A stretch of DNA of 6,379 nt from Limisphaerales bacterium (GTDB lineage Bacteria > Verrucomicrobiota > Verrucomicrobiia > Limisphaerales > UBA11358). Positions 1 through 5,521 of the stretch are shown piece by piece. Below the pieces are notes generated by a model. That model made no database searches. It saw only the letters and a program-made list of their open reading frames with translations, and was not told the DNA's origin. Numbering within the stretch: the first letter of the stretch is position 1; each line of letters opens with the position of its first letter. Where the stretch lies: NCBI GenBank assembly GCA_003133815.1, contig PKZR01000157.1, forward strand, positions 1 to 6,379, given 5' to 3'. Position numbers and translations under genes: made by a program.

Positions 1-28
1 TCTACATACTCCCGTTTTGTCTTTTGAT

Positions 29-45
29 TGGACAACTTTTGTCCA
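29..45. promoter_or_regulatory. 17-nt palindrome upstream of the polymerase gene, possible operator
   Basis: TGGACAACTTTTGTCCA is a perfect inverted repeat with 7-nt arms (29-35 and 39-45) around a CTT centre. It lies 55 bp before the polymerase start and 17 bp before a TTGACA box, a position typical of a repressor or activator site. Translesion polymerases are often damage-inducible, so a LexA-type or other regulator is possible. The sequence does not match the TGTTC-N4-GAACA motif that I recall for Verrucomicrobia LexA, nor the E. coli CTG-N10-CAG box. The regulator is unknown, and the palindrome could equally belong to a gene off the left edge. Confidence 0.35.
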
Positions 46-62
46 TGCCATCGTGCGAAGAT

Positions 63-90
63 TTGACACGGAAAGAATTTAGGCTCAATT
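63..90 (+). promoter_or_regulatory. Weak candidate promoter for the polymerase gene
   Basis: A perfect TTGACA (63-68) is followed after 16 bp by TCAATT (85-90), which matches the -10 consensus at only three of six positions. Transcription would start around 97, nearly at the TTG start codon, giving an almost leaderless message. That fits the absence of a Shine-Dalgarno sequence before this gene. The weak -10 keeps confidence low. Confidence 0.3.
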
Positions 91-100
91 AGAGCTGCCC

Positions 101-1468
101 TTGAACGTAAAAGCGCCCAATCGAATTCTGCATGTGGATGGCGACAGTTTTTTCGCAAGCTGCGAAATCGTGCTCGACAAAAAACTGGAGGGCCGCGCCG
201 TGTGGGTGGGCGGCGGGCGGCGCGGCGACGGCATCGTCATCGCCGCGAACCGCGCGGCCAGAAAATTCGGGGTCAAGACCGGCATGGCATGCTTCGAGGC
301 GAAGCGGCTTTGTCCGCGCGGCGTCCTGTGCAGGCCGCATTACGACGAATATCGCCGGCTGTCTGCGGAAATGTTTCATGTGCTTGAAGAATATTCCCCG
401 ACGCTGGTGCCGATCTCGATTGACGAGGGCTTTCTGGATTTCACGACGATGGACCGCCATGTGTTCCGAAACACGACGCCGGAAAAATATGTGAAGGAAA
501 TCTGTGAGCGGATATGGCACGAAGTGAAGCTGCCGGTGTCCGCCGGACTTGCGAATTCTTCGAGGCTCGCGAAACTGGCGACCGACGCGGCCAAGCCTGG
601 CTACCTGGAAATCAAGACCGGCGAAGAGAAGGAATTTTTGAAGGACCGCTGCGTCCGCGAGCTTTCCGGCCTCGGCAAAAACCGGCAGCGCGCGCTGGCG
701 GCGCTCGGTGCGATGACGTTCGGCCACGTCGCAAAATTGCCTTCGACATTGCTCAAGCAGAAATTTGGAATTTGGGGGCAAAAGCTTTGGCTTTTTTCAA
801 ACGGACTTTGGAACGAACCGTTGTTGCTCGAAGTGAAGGACCGAACGACGATTTCCAGCAACACAACGCTGCCTTACGATGAGCCGGATTATGAGGCCGC
901 GCTGACGTTCGCGTTGAGCGAGACGACACGGCTCGTCGGACAATTACGCCGCGAGCAGTTGCAGGCACGCGAACTGTCGCTTACGATCCGCTTCGACGAT
1001 TTTGGCGAAGTCGGCGGCAGCCATCGTTTCCGGCATCCGCAGTTTCAGAATTCAATTATCAATTCAGAACTCGAAGGGATTTTTCGCGGCATCATGGCTG
1101 GACAAACAAAAATGGTTCGCCAAATCCGCATCGCATTTTGGAATCTGGAAAAACTCGACACTCAGCCGACATTATGGGGCCGCACACAGGCTGAGCGCTG
1201 GGGCGCGCTGGACGAGGCGGCACTAACTGCCCAGAAAATATTAATCGAGAAGTTCAAGATTGATAAAATTCCTTTGATGACAGGTGCCCAACTGGCGTTA
1301 CAACAACTTGACGACGCGCATAAAAATCCGAAGGCGAAATGTCCGTTCGTACCGCAGCGCGAGATGGTGAAAAAACTCTGGGGTACGGACGCCGACCCGC
1401 TGGCGCACAAGGGCGACATGGAAAAGCGGCTGGCGAAGGTCAGCAAGCAGCTGCAGTTCCGGCATTGA
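101..1468 (+). CDS. dinB: Y-family DNA polymerase (DinB / Pol IV-like translesion polymerase)
   Basis: This is a low-fidelity polymerase that copies past damaged template bases. The catalytic palm is clear: HVDGDSFFASCE at residues 11-22 supplies Asp13 and the likely steric-gate Phe18, and SIDEGFLDF (106-114) supplies Asp108 and Glu109, completing the three metal-binding acids. The finger motif AANRAARKFGV (48-58) follows the family, but has Arg51 where DinB proteins usually have Tyr. A thumb helix-hairpin-helix lies at about 187-215 (ELSGLGKNRQRALAALG), and the little-finger domain at about 243-350. The protein has 455 residues against about 350 for E. coli Pol IV; the extra roughly 100 C-terminal residues match no domain I recognise. 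No clear beta-clamp motif sits at the C-terminus; QLAL at 397-400 is only loosely similar. TTG at 101 is chosen because a stop lies at 80-82 and the conserved HVDGD motif begins ten codons in; there is no Shine-Dalgarno sequence. Y-family membership is certain; the DinB rather than UmuC-like subgroup is less so. Confidence 0.92.
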   Translation: MNVKAPNRILHVDGDSFFASCEIVLDKKLEGRAVWVGGGRRGDGIVIAANRAARKFGVKTGMACFEAKRLCPRGVLCRPHYDEYRRLSAEMFHVLEEYSPTLVPISIDEGFLDFTTMDRHVFRNTTPEKYVKEICERIWHEVKLPVSAGLANSSRLAKLATDAAKPGYLEIKTGEEKEFLKDRCVRELSGLGKNRQRALAALGAMTFGHVAKLPSTLLKQKFGIWGQKLWLFSNGLWNEPLLLEVKDRTTISSNTTLPYDEPDYEAALTFALSETTRLVGQLRREQLQARELSLTIRFDDFGEVGGSHRFRHPQFQNSIINSELEGIFRGIMAGQTKMVRQIRIAFWNLEKLDTQPTLWGRTQAERWGALDEAALTAQKILIEKFKIDKIPLMTGAQLALQQLDDAHKNPKAKCPFVPQREMVKKLWGTDADPLAHKGDMEKRLAKVSKQLQFRH

Positions 1469-1691
1469 AGTCACGAAGAATTGGTTGTTCGGTAAGGCTT
1501 TGATAAAAAAACAACCTAAAATTCTTTCAAAAAGCTCTTGCGTTCTATTTTGCATCTGATAGTTTACGCGCTCCTCGTCACCCGCAAGGCTGGCAGGACA
1601 GCATGTTTGCAGACCGATAACTGATTTCCCACAGAAACAGGATTGATGGCTTGCCGACTTCGAAGTTGCTGATAAAAAACTTTTTGCATTT
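1469..1691 (+). promoter_or_regulatory. Intergenic region presumed to hold the promoter and leader of the ribosomal operon
   Basis: These 223 bp separate the polymerase stop from rplB and contain no convincing gene. As the nine following genes are tightly packed, their promoter most probably lies here. I see no strong sigma70 pair; the best is TTGCGT (1538-1543) with TAGTTT (1560-1565), spacing 16, which is weak. A perfect 10-bp palindrome, ACTTCGAAGT, lies at 1657-1666. The last 20 nt before rplB are A/T-rich with no Shine-Dalgarno sequence. The L4-bound S10 leader of E. coli is not expected, because the L4 gene is not in this cluster. Confidence 0.35.
1478..1524 (+). terminator. Imperfect hairpin after the polymerase gene, possible terminator
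   Basis: GAATTGGTTGTT (1478-1489) pairs with AACAACC (1510-1516) and AATTC (1520-1524), separated by a 3-nt bulge, with a 20-nt loop. The structure begins 9 nt after the polymerase stop and is followed by TTTC. The stem is A/T-rich and the T-tract is short, so intrinsic termination would be weak. It could instead be part of a leader for the ribosomal operon downstream. Confidence 0.3.
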
Positions 1692-2546
1692 ATGCCAGTT
1701 AAACATTTTAGACCGCTAACGCCGTCCACGCGATACATCACGATCGCGGACTTTAGCGACATCACGAAGACGACGCCGGAGAAGTCGCTGGTCGTCACGC
1801 GCAAAAAGTCCGGTGGCCGCAACCACTACGGCCGTGTGACCGCGCGCGGCATCGGCGGCGGGCACAAGCAGAAGATCCGCCTTGTGGATTTCAAGCGCAA
1901 CAAGCACGGCATCGAGTCAACGGTCTCGGCGATTGAATACGATCCGATGCGTTCAGCGCGTCTGGCACTGTTGGACTACACGGATGGCGAGAAGCGTTAT
2001 ATCATTGCGCCGGTCGGTGTGGTTGTCGGCAAGAAAATTTCCAGCGGTCCGTCGGCTCCTCCTGAAGTTGGGAACGCGCTGCCTCTAAAGGCTATCCCGG
2101 TAAGCACGGCGATTCACAACATTGAAATCACCCCTGGTCGCGGCGGACAGATGGTCCGCTCGGCGGGAGGCTCGGCGACGTTGATGTCGCGGGACGATGG
2201 GTATGCGCAAATCCGCCTGCCTTCCGGTGAAATCCGCAAAGTGAGCGAGGAGTGCTATGCGACGATCGGCCAGATCGGCAACACCGAACACGAGAACATC
2301 ATTTTGGGCAAGGCGGGCCGCACGCGTCATCGCGGTCATCGTGGCATCACGCGCGGCATGGCGCGTAATCCGGTGGACCATCCGAACGGCGGCGGCCAGG
2401 GCAAATCCAAGGGCGGCGGCGGCTGGCAGCAGTTGATGTCACCGTGGGGCTTCGTAGCCAAGGGCGGCAAGACGCGCGCGAAATACAAAACCTCAAACCG
2501 TTTCATTGTTGTTCAGCGAAACGGTTTGCCGATGAAGAACAAATAA
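1692..2546 (+). CDS. rplB: 50S ribosomal protein L2 (uL2)
   Basis: L2 binds 23S rRNA near the peptidyl-transferase centre and helps hold the subunits together. The 284 residues (E. coli 273) align along the whole family: the N-terminal part has KSGGRNHYGRVTARGIGGGHK at about 39-59, the OB-like domain follows, then the SH3-like domain with HNIEITPGRGGQMVRSAG (142-159), and the C-terminal rRNA-binding region has NPVDHPNGGG (226-235). Asp229 and His230 match the Asp-His pair important for activity in E. coli, but the next histidine (E. coli His231) is Asn232. A glycine-rich stretch, GKSKGGGGWQQ at 237-247, follows and is slightly longer than in E. coli. The ATG at 1692 gives the usual N-terminus. 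It is the first gene of this cluster, whereas rplW, rplD, rplC and rpsJ normally precede it. Confidence 0.98.
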   Translation: MPVKHFRPLTPSTRYITIADFSDITKTTPEKSLVVTRKKSGGRNHYGRVTARGIGGGHKQKIRLVDFKRNKHGIESTVSAIEYDPMRSARLALLDYTDGEKRYIIAPVGVVVGKKISSGPSAPPEVGNALPLKAIPVSTAIHNIEITPGRGGQMVRSAGGSATLMSRDDGYAQIRLPSGEIRKVSEECYATIGQIGNTEHENIILGKAGRTRHRGHRGITRGMARNPVDHPNGGGQGKSKGGGGWQQLMSPWGFVAKGGKTRAKYKTSNRFIVVQRNGLPMKNK

Positions 2547-2552
2547 TTTTAT

Positions 2553-2834
2553 ATGGGACGTTCGATTAAAAAAGGTCCGTTTGTAGATTTCAGCCTGCTG
2601 GACAAAATCCAGAAGGCGAAGGCCGCGAACCAGAAGACGCCGATCAAGACGTGGTCGCGCCGTTCCACCATAACGCCGGAATTTGTAGGCCTGACGTTCA
2701 CCGTCCACAACGGCAAGATTTTCAACCCGGTGTTCGTCACCGAAAACATGGTCGGCCACAAGCTGGGGGAATTTTCGCTGACGCGCACATTCAAAAAACA
2801 CGGCGCCCACACGGCCAAGGCGGAGGCCAAATAG
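2553..2834 (+). CDS. rpsS: 30S ribosomal protein S19 (uS19)
   Basis: S19 sits in the head of the small subunit, next to S13, and contacts the A-site tRNA and the intersubunit bridge. The 93 residues are of family length (E. coli 92). Diagnostic motifs are RSIKKGPFVD (3-12), TWSRRSTI (33-40), VHNGK (51-55) and FVTENMVGHKLGEF (61-74), followed by a basic tail. The gene starts 6 nt after the rplB stop; the gap is TTTTAT and has no Shine-Dalgarno sequence, so translation may be coupled or depend on A/U-rich RNA. Confidence 0.98.
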   Translation: MGRSIKKGPFVDFSLLDKIQKAKAANQKTPIKTWSRRSTITPEFVGLTFTVHNGKIFNPVFVTENMVGHKLGEFSLTRTFKKHGAHTAKAEAK

Positions 2835-2838
2835 TATT

Positions 2839-3171
2839 ATGGAAGCTTTTGCAATAATGAAAAACGTGCCGATGTCCGCGCAGAAAATGCGCGAGGTAGT
2901 GCGGCAGGTTCAAGGCCTGGGCGCGCTCGAAGCGATGGCAGTACTGCAATTTGTGCCGCGCAAAGGCGCGCGACTAGTGGCAAAGACATTGAAGTCCGCC
3001 ATCGCGAACGCGGAAAACAACAAGCAGCTCAAGCCGGAATCTTTGCGCGTGAAGGAAGCGGTTGCCGGAACCGCGACGACTTTGAAACGTTTTCAACCGA
3101 AGGCGCGCGGCTCGGCAGGTCCGATTTTGAAACGCCGCTGCCATATTAAAATCACCGTTTCGGACGAATAA
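2839..3171 (+). CDS. rplV: 50S ribosomal protein L22 (uL22)
   Basis: L22 binds several domains of 23S rRNA, and its long beta-hairpin lines the peptide exit tunnel, where macrolide resistance changes arise in other bacteria. The 110 residues equal the E. coli length. MSAQKMREVVRQVQG (12-26) and KSAIANAENN (52-61) form the conserved helical core. LKRFQPKARGSAGPILKRR (82-100) is the hairpin, and HIKITVSDE ends the protein. The ATG is 4 nt after the rpsS stop, with no Shine-Dalgarno sequence in the gap. No deletion or insertion is visible in the hairpin. Confidence 0.97.
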   Translation: MEAFAIMKNVPMSAQKMREVVRQVQGLGALEAMAVLQFVPRKGARLVAKTLKSAIANAENNKQLKPESLRVKEAVAGTATTLKRFQPKARGSAGPILKRRCHIKITVSDE

Positions 3172-3175
3172 TCCC

Positions 3176-3853
3176 ATGGGCCAAAAAACAAATCCAATCG
3201 GTTTGCGCGTCGCCGTCAACAAGGACTGGCGCTCTAAGTGGTATGCCAACAAAAAAGAATTTGGCGCGCTGCTGACCGAAGACCGCAAAATCCGCGAGAT
3301 TCTCAAAAAGAAACTTGAAGGCGCTTCGGTGCCGAAAATTTTGATTGAACGCGCGACGAGCCGCTGCCGCGTGACCATCATGACCGCCCGTCCGGGAGTT
3401 GTCATCGGCCGCAAGGGTTCGGAAATTGACAAGCTCAAGGAAGAACTGAGCAAGATGACCGGTAAGGAAGTTTACGTGGACATCGTCGAGGTGAAGACGC
3501 CGGAACTCGACGCGCAGCTTGTCGCGGAAAACATCGCTTTGCAGCTTGAACGCCGTGTGTCGTTCCGCCGCGCTATGAAAAAGGCACTGCAGACGGCCAA
3601 AGATTTTGGCGCGGAAGGCATCAAGATCCGCTGCGCCGGACGTCTGGGCGGCGCTGAACTCGCGCGCACGGAACTGTATCACTGGGGCCGTGTGCCGCTG
3701 CACACGTTGCGCGCGGACATTGATTACGGATTTGCGGAGGCGCTCACGGTTTATGGCAAGCTCGGCGTGAAATGCTGGATTTGCAAGGGTGACACAAAAC
3801 CCCAGAAAAAAGAGCAGCAAAATGCGCCGGCAATTGAAGCCGCCGCGAATTAA
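3176..3853 (+). CDS. rpsC: 30S ribosomal protein S3 (uS3)
   Basis: S3 lines the mRNA entry channel of the small subunit and contributes to mRNA unwinding. The 225 residues (E. coli 233) start with the typical MGQKTNPIGLR. A KH domain has its GXXG loop as GRKG at 78-81. Arg131, Arg132 and Lys135, in the stretch ERRVSFRRAMKKA (125-137), are at the same numbers as the residues implicated in helicase activity in E. coli. The C-terminal domain has CAGRLGGAELAR (153-164) and GVKCWICKG (197-205). The tail after 205 is short and low in complexity (Gln, Ala, Glu), as is usual. The start lies 4 nt after rplV. Confidence 0.98.
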   Translation: MGQKTNPIGLRVAVNKDWRSKWYANKKEFGALLTEDRKIREILKKKLEGASVPKILIERATSRCRVTIMTARPGVVIGRKGSEIDKLKEELSKMTGKEVYVDIVEVKTPELDAQLVAENIALQLERRVSFRRAMKKALQTAKDFGAEGIKIRCAGRLGGAELARTELYHWGRVPLHTLRADIDYGFAEALTVYGKLGVKCWICKGDTKPQKKEQQNAPAIEAAAN

Positions 3854-3873
3854 TTAGGAAATAGATTTTTGTT

Positions 3874-4293
3874 ATGGCAATGCAACCAGCAAGAGTGAAG
3901 TTTCGCAAGATGCACCGCGGCAGCCGCACAGGCACCGCGCGCAGCGGCCACACGGTCGCGTTCGGCGAATACGGATTGATGGCGTTGGAACGCTGCTGGA
4001 TGGACGCGAAGCAGATTGAATCCGCGCGCGTGGCAATTGCCCGCAACATGAAGCGGCACGGCAAGATGTGGATCCGCATTTTCCCGCAAAAATCATTCAC
4101 CAAGAAGCCGCTCGAAACCCGAATGGGCAAGGGCAAGGCGCCGCTCGAAGGCTGGGTGGCCGTGATCCGTCCGGCGAACGTTTTGTTTGAAGTAGACGGG
4201 GTGACGGAAGCGGTGGCGCGCGAGTCCATGCGGCTGGCGGCGACAAAGCTGCCAATCAAGACGAAATTCATTTCGCGGCATCACACGAGCTAA
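3874..4293 (+). CDS. rplP: 50S ribosomal protein L16 (uL16)
   Basis: L16 contacts the A-site tRNA elbow and is needed for late assembly of the large subunit. The 139 residues (E. coli 136) show KFRKMHRG (9-16), FGEYGL (30-35), KRHGKMWIRIFP (60-71) and RMGKGKAPLEGWVA (83-96). Arg83 corresponds to E. coli Arg81, which is hydroxylated by YcfD in that species; whether it is modified here is unknown. KLPIKTKF (125-132) ends the core. The 20-nt gap before it is the longest in the operon. It contains AGGA at about 3856-3859, but 14 nt before the ATG, which is too far for normal ribosome binding. Confidence 0.98.
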   Translation: MAMQPARVKFRKMHRGSRTGTARSGHTVAFGEYGLMALERCWMDAKQIESARVAIARNMKRHGKMWIRIFPQKSFTKKPLETRMGKGKAPLEGWVAVIRPANVLFEVDGVTEAVARESMRLAATKLPIKTKFISRHHTS

Positions 4294-4301
4294 TTTTGGT
4301 T

Positions 4302-4505
4302 ATGAAATTTTCTGAATCCAAAGACATGACGCTGGTTGAGTTGTCGGCCAAGAGCCGCGACCTCCGGCACGAAATGTTCAACCTGCGGCTGCAGCAGGCG
4401 AGCGCGCAGCTGGAAAAGCCCGCGCGCCTGACGGTGTTGCGCAAGGACATCGCTCGCATCGAGACGCGCATTTCACAGCTGCGGAACAAGGCGAAAACAG
4501 TTTGA
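4302..4505 (+). CDS. rpmC: 50S ribosomal protein L29 (uL29)
   Basis: L29 is a small two-helix protein near the peptide exit, next to L23, close to where trigger factor and the signal recognition particle dock. The 67 residues (E. coli 63) form a helical hairpin: MTLVELSAKSRDLRHEMFNLR (9-29), then QQASAQLEKPARL (31-43), then VLRKDIARIETRI (45-57). The ATG at 4302 is preferred over an in-frame TTG at 4296, because it gives the normal N-terminus. The 8-nt gap to rpsL17's gene rpsQ is almost all T. Confidence 0.95.
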   Translation: MKFSESKDMTLVELSAKSRDLRHEMFNLRLQQASAQLEKPARLTVLRKDIARIETRISQLRNKAKTV

Positions 4506-4513
4506 TTTTTTGT

Positions 4514-4816
4514 ATGGCTGAAATTGTAAAACAACCGGAAGCGAAACGCGGAAACCGCAAGGAACGCGTCGGCGAAGTCGTCTCGAACAAAATGACCAAG
4601 ACGATCGTCGTCCGCGTCGAGCGCCGTTTTCCGCATCCGCGCTACAAGAAGATTGTCACCGCTTTCAAGAAATTTTACGCGCACGACGAAAAGAACGAGG
4701 CCAAAGTAGGCGACCGTGTGCGCATCGAGGAAACGCGGCCCTTGTCGAAATTGAAATGCTGGCGGCTCGTGGAAGTCGTCGAGCGCGCGGTTCAGGAAAC
4801 ATCGGTGGTTGCCTAA
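4514..4816 (+). CDS. rpsQ: 30S ribosomal protein S17 (uS17)
   Basis: S17 is an early-assembling OB-fold protein that binds 16S rRNA in the body of the small subunit. The core is recognisable as GEVVSNKMTKTIVVRVERR (20-38), HPRYKKIV (41-48), and KVGDRVRIEETRPLSKLKCW (64-83). At 100 residues it is longer than E. coli S17 (84), with a short basic N-terminal extension (MAEIVKQPEAKRGNRK) and a C-terminal tail after VEVVERA. The ATG at 4514 is used; an in-frame TTG at 4502 would overlap the rpmC stop and add only four residues. The gap before it is TTTTTTGT, with no Shine-Dalgarno sequence. Confidence 0.97.
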   Translation: MAEIVKQPEAKRGNRKERVGEVVSNKMTKTIVVRVERRFPHPRYKKIVTAFKKFYAHDEKNEAKVGDRVRIEETRPLSKLKCWRLVEVVERAVQETSVVA

Positions 4817-4825
4817 AAAAAATTT

Positions 4826-5191
4826 ATGTTGCAAGTTCGTTCCAGTTTGGATGTCGCAGACAACACGGGCGCAAAAATCGCCTGGAACATCGGCGTGCTC
4901 GGCAAGAACCAGCGTTATGCCGGCATCGGCGACGTCATCAAGGTTCACATCAAGGTTGCCGCGCCGGACGGCTCGGTGAAAAAGGGCGAGGTTCATGACG
5001 CGGTGGTTGTGAGGACGCGCCAGATCATCCCGCGCGCCGACGGTTCTTATCTGCGGTTCGACAGCAACGCCTGCGTGATCATTGACAAGGAACTGAACCC
5101 GAAGGGCACACGCATTTTCGGCCCGGTCGCGCGTGAGCTACGCGACAAGAAGTTCATGAAAATCATCTCGCTCGCGCCGGAAGTCATTTGA
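4826..5191 (+). CDS. rplN: 50S ribosomal protein L14 (uL14)
   Basis: L14 is a five-stranded barrel protein at the subunit interface. It forms an intersubunit bridge with 16S rRNA and is the docking site for the silencing factor RsfS in other bacteria. The 121 residues (E. coli 123) are conserved throughout: LDVADNTGAK (8-17), RYAGIGDVIKV (30-40), VKKGEVHDAVVVRT (51-64), LRFDSNACVII (76-86), GTRIFGPVARELR (94-106) and KFMKIISLAPEV (109-120). In E. coli this gene opens the spc operon; here it follows rpsQ after 9 A/T nucleotides, so the S10 and spc parts are apparently one unit. Confidence 0.98.
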   Translation: MLQVRSSLDVADNTGAKIAWNIGVLGKNQRYAGIGDVIKVHIKVAAPDGSVKKGEVHDAVVVRTRQIIPRADGSYLRFDSNACVIIDKELNPKGTRIFGPVARELRDKKFMKIISLAPEVI

Positions 5192-5198
5192 AAATTTT

Positions 5199-5453
5199 AT
5201 GAAGCGTCATGTTAAAAAAGGCGATGAAGTGGTCGTGCTGGCCGGAAAAGAAAAGGGCAAGCGTGGCAAGATCATAGCCGTGTTGACGAAAAAATCGCGC
5301 GTCATCGTTGAAGGCGTGCAGATGATCAAGAAGCACACCCGCAAGAGCCAGCAGCATCCGCAGGGCGCGATCGTCGAGCGCGAAGGCACGATTCATATTT
5401 CAAACGTGATGAAGTCCGAACACGTGGAGCAGCCGACAGCGACGGCGAGCTGA
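5199..5453 (+). CDS. rplX: 50S ribosomal protein L24 (uL24), short form
   Basis: L24 starts large-subunit assembly by binding the 5' end of 23S rRNA, and later lies near the tunnel exit. The KOW motif is intact, GDEVVVLAGKEKGKRGKI at 8-25, followed by VIVEGVQMIKKHTRK (35-49), QGAIVERE (55-62) and IHISNVM (65-71). The protein then ends after 84 residues with a short polar tail, whereas E. coli L24 has 104; the C-terminal strands after SNV are missing. I saw no remains of the lost segment downstream, so the short form may be normal for the lineage. It is the last gene of the cluster; rplE, which usually follows, is absent. Confidence 0.95.
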   Translation: MKRHVKKGDEVVVLAGKEKGKRGKIIAVLTKKSRVIVEGVQMIKKHTRKSQQHPQGAIVEREGTIHISNVMKSEHVEQPTATAS

Positions 5454-5479
5454 AATTAGCTGCGCACGATTTTCTTTTT
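5445..5479 (+). terminator. Intrinsic terminator at the end of the ribosomal operon
   Basis: GCGAGCT (5445-5451) can pair with AGCT-G-CGC (5458-5465) through a 6-nt loop and a single bulged G. This is followed after a few bases by ATTTTCTTTTTG (5469-5480). A GC-containing stem and a T-rich tract just after the last gene fit rho-independent termination. The stem overlaps the rplX stop codon (5451-5453) and is short, so efficiency may be moderate. Confidence 0.5.
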
Positions 5480-5521
5480 GCTTCTTTCGCCGGAGAATTT
5501 CGGTGGCTAGCATTCTTGACT

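Noticed and set aside
29..45. LexA (SOS) box
   Set aside because: The palindrome does not fit CTG-N10-CAG, GAAC-N4-GTTC or TGTTC-N4-GAACA, so the regulator cannot be named.
89..781. 230-codon open frame on the - strand opposite the polymerase gene
   Set aside because: The + strand carries all Y-family catalytic motifs, and the antisense product is Arg/His-rich without any known domain.
3152..3820. 222-codon open frame on the - strand opposite rpsC
   Set aside because: It is fully antisense to S3, and the protein shows no recognisable motif.
3854..3873. Shine-Dalgarno sequence for rplP (AGGA at about 3856)
   Set aside because: It is 14 nt from the ATG, clearly farther than the usual 5-9 nt.
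4268..4996. 242-codon open frame on the - strand across rpmC, rpsQ and rplN
   Set aside because: It lies opposite three certain ribosomal protein genes; its translation is rich in Arg, Phe and Leu with no family resemblance, as expected of the reverse of GC-rich coding DNA.
5486..5512. Second hairpin (CGCCG with CGGTG) between rplX and the DUF4202 gene as a terminator for the - strand
   Set aside because: On the - strand it is followed by an A/G-rich rather than T-rich stretch, and the stem needs a wobble pair.
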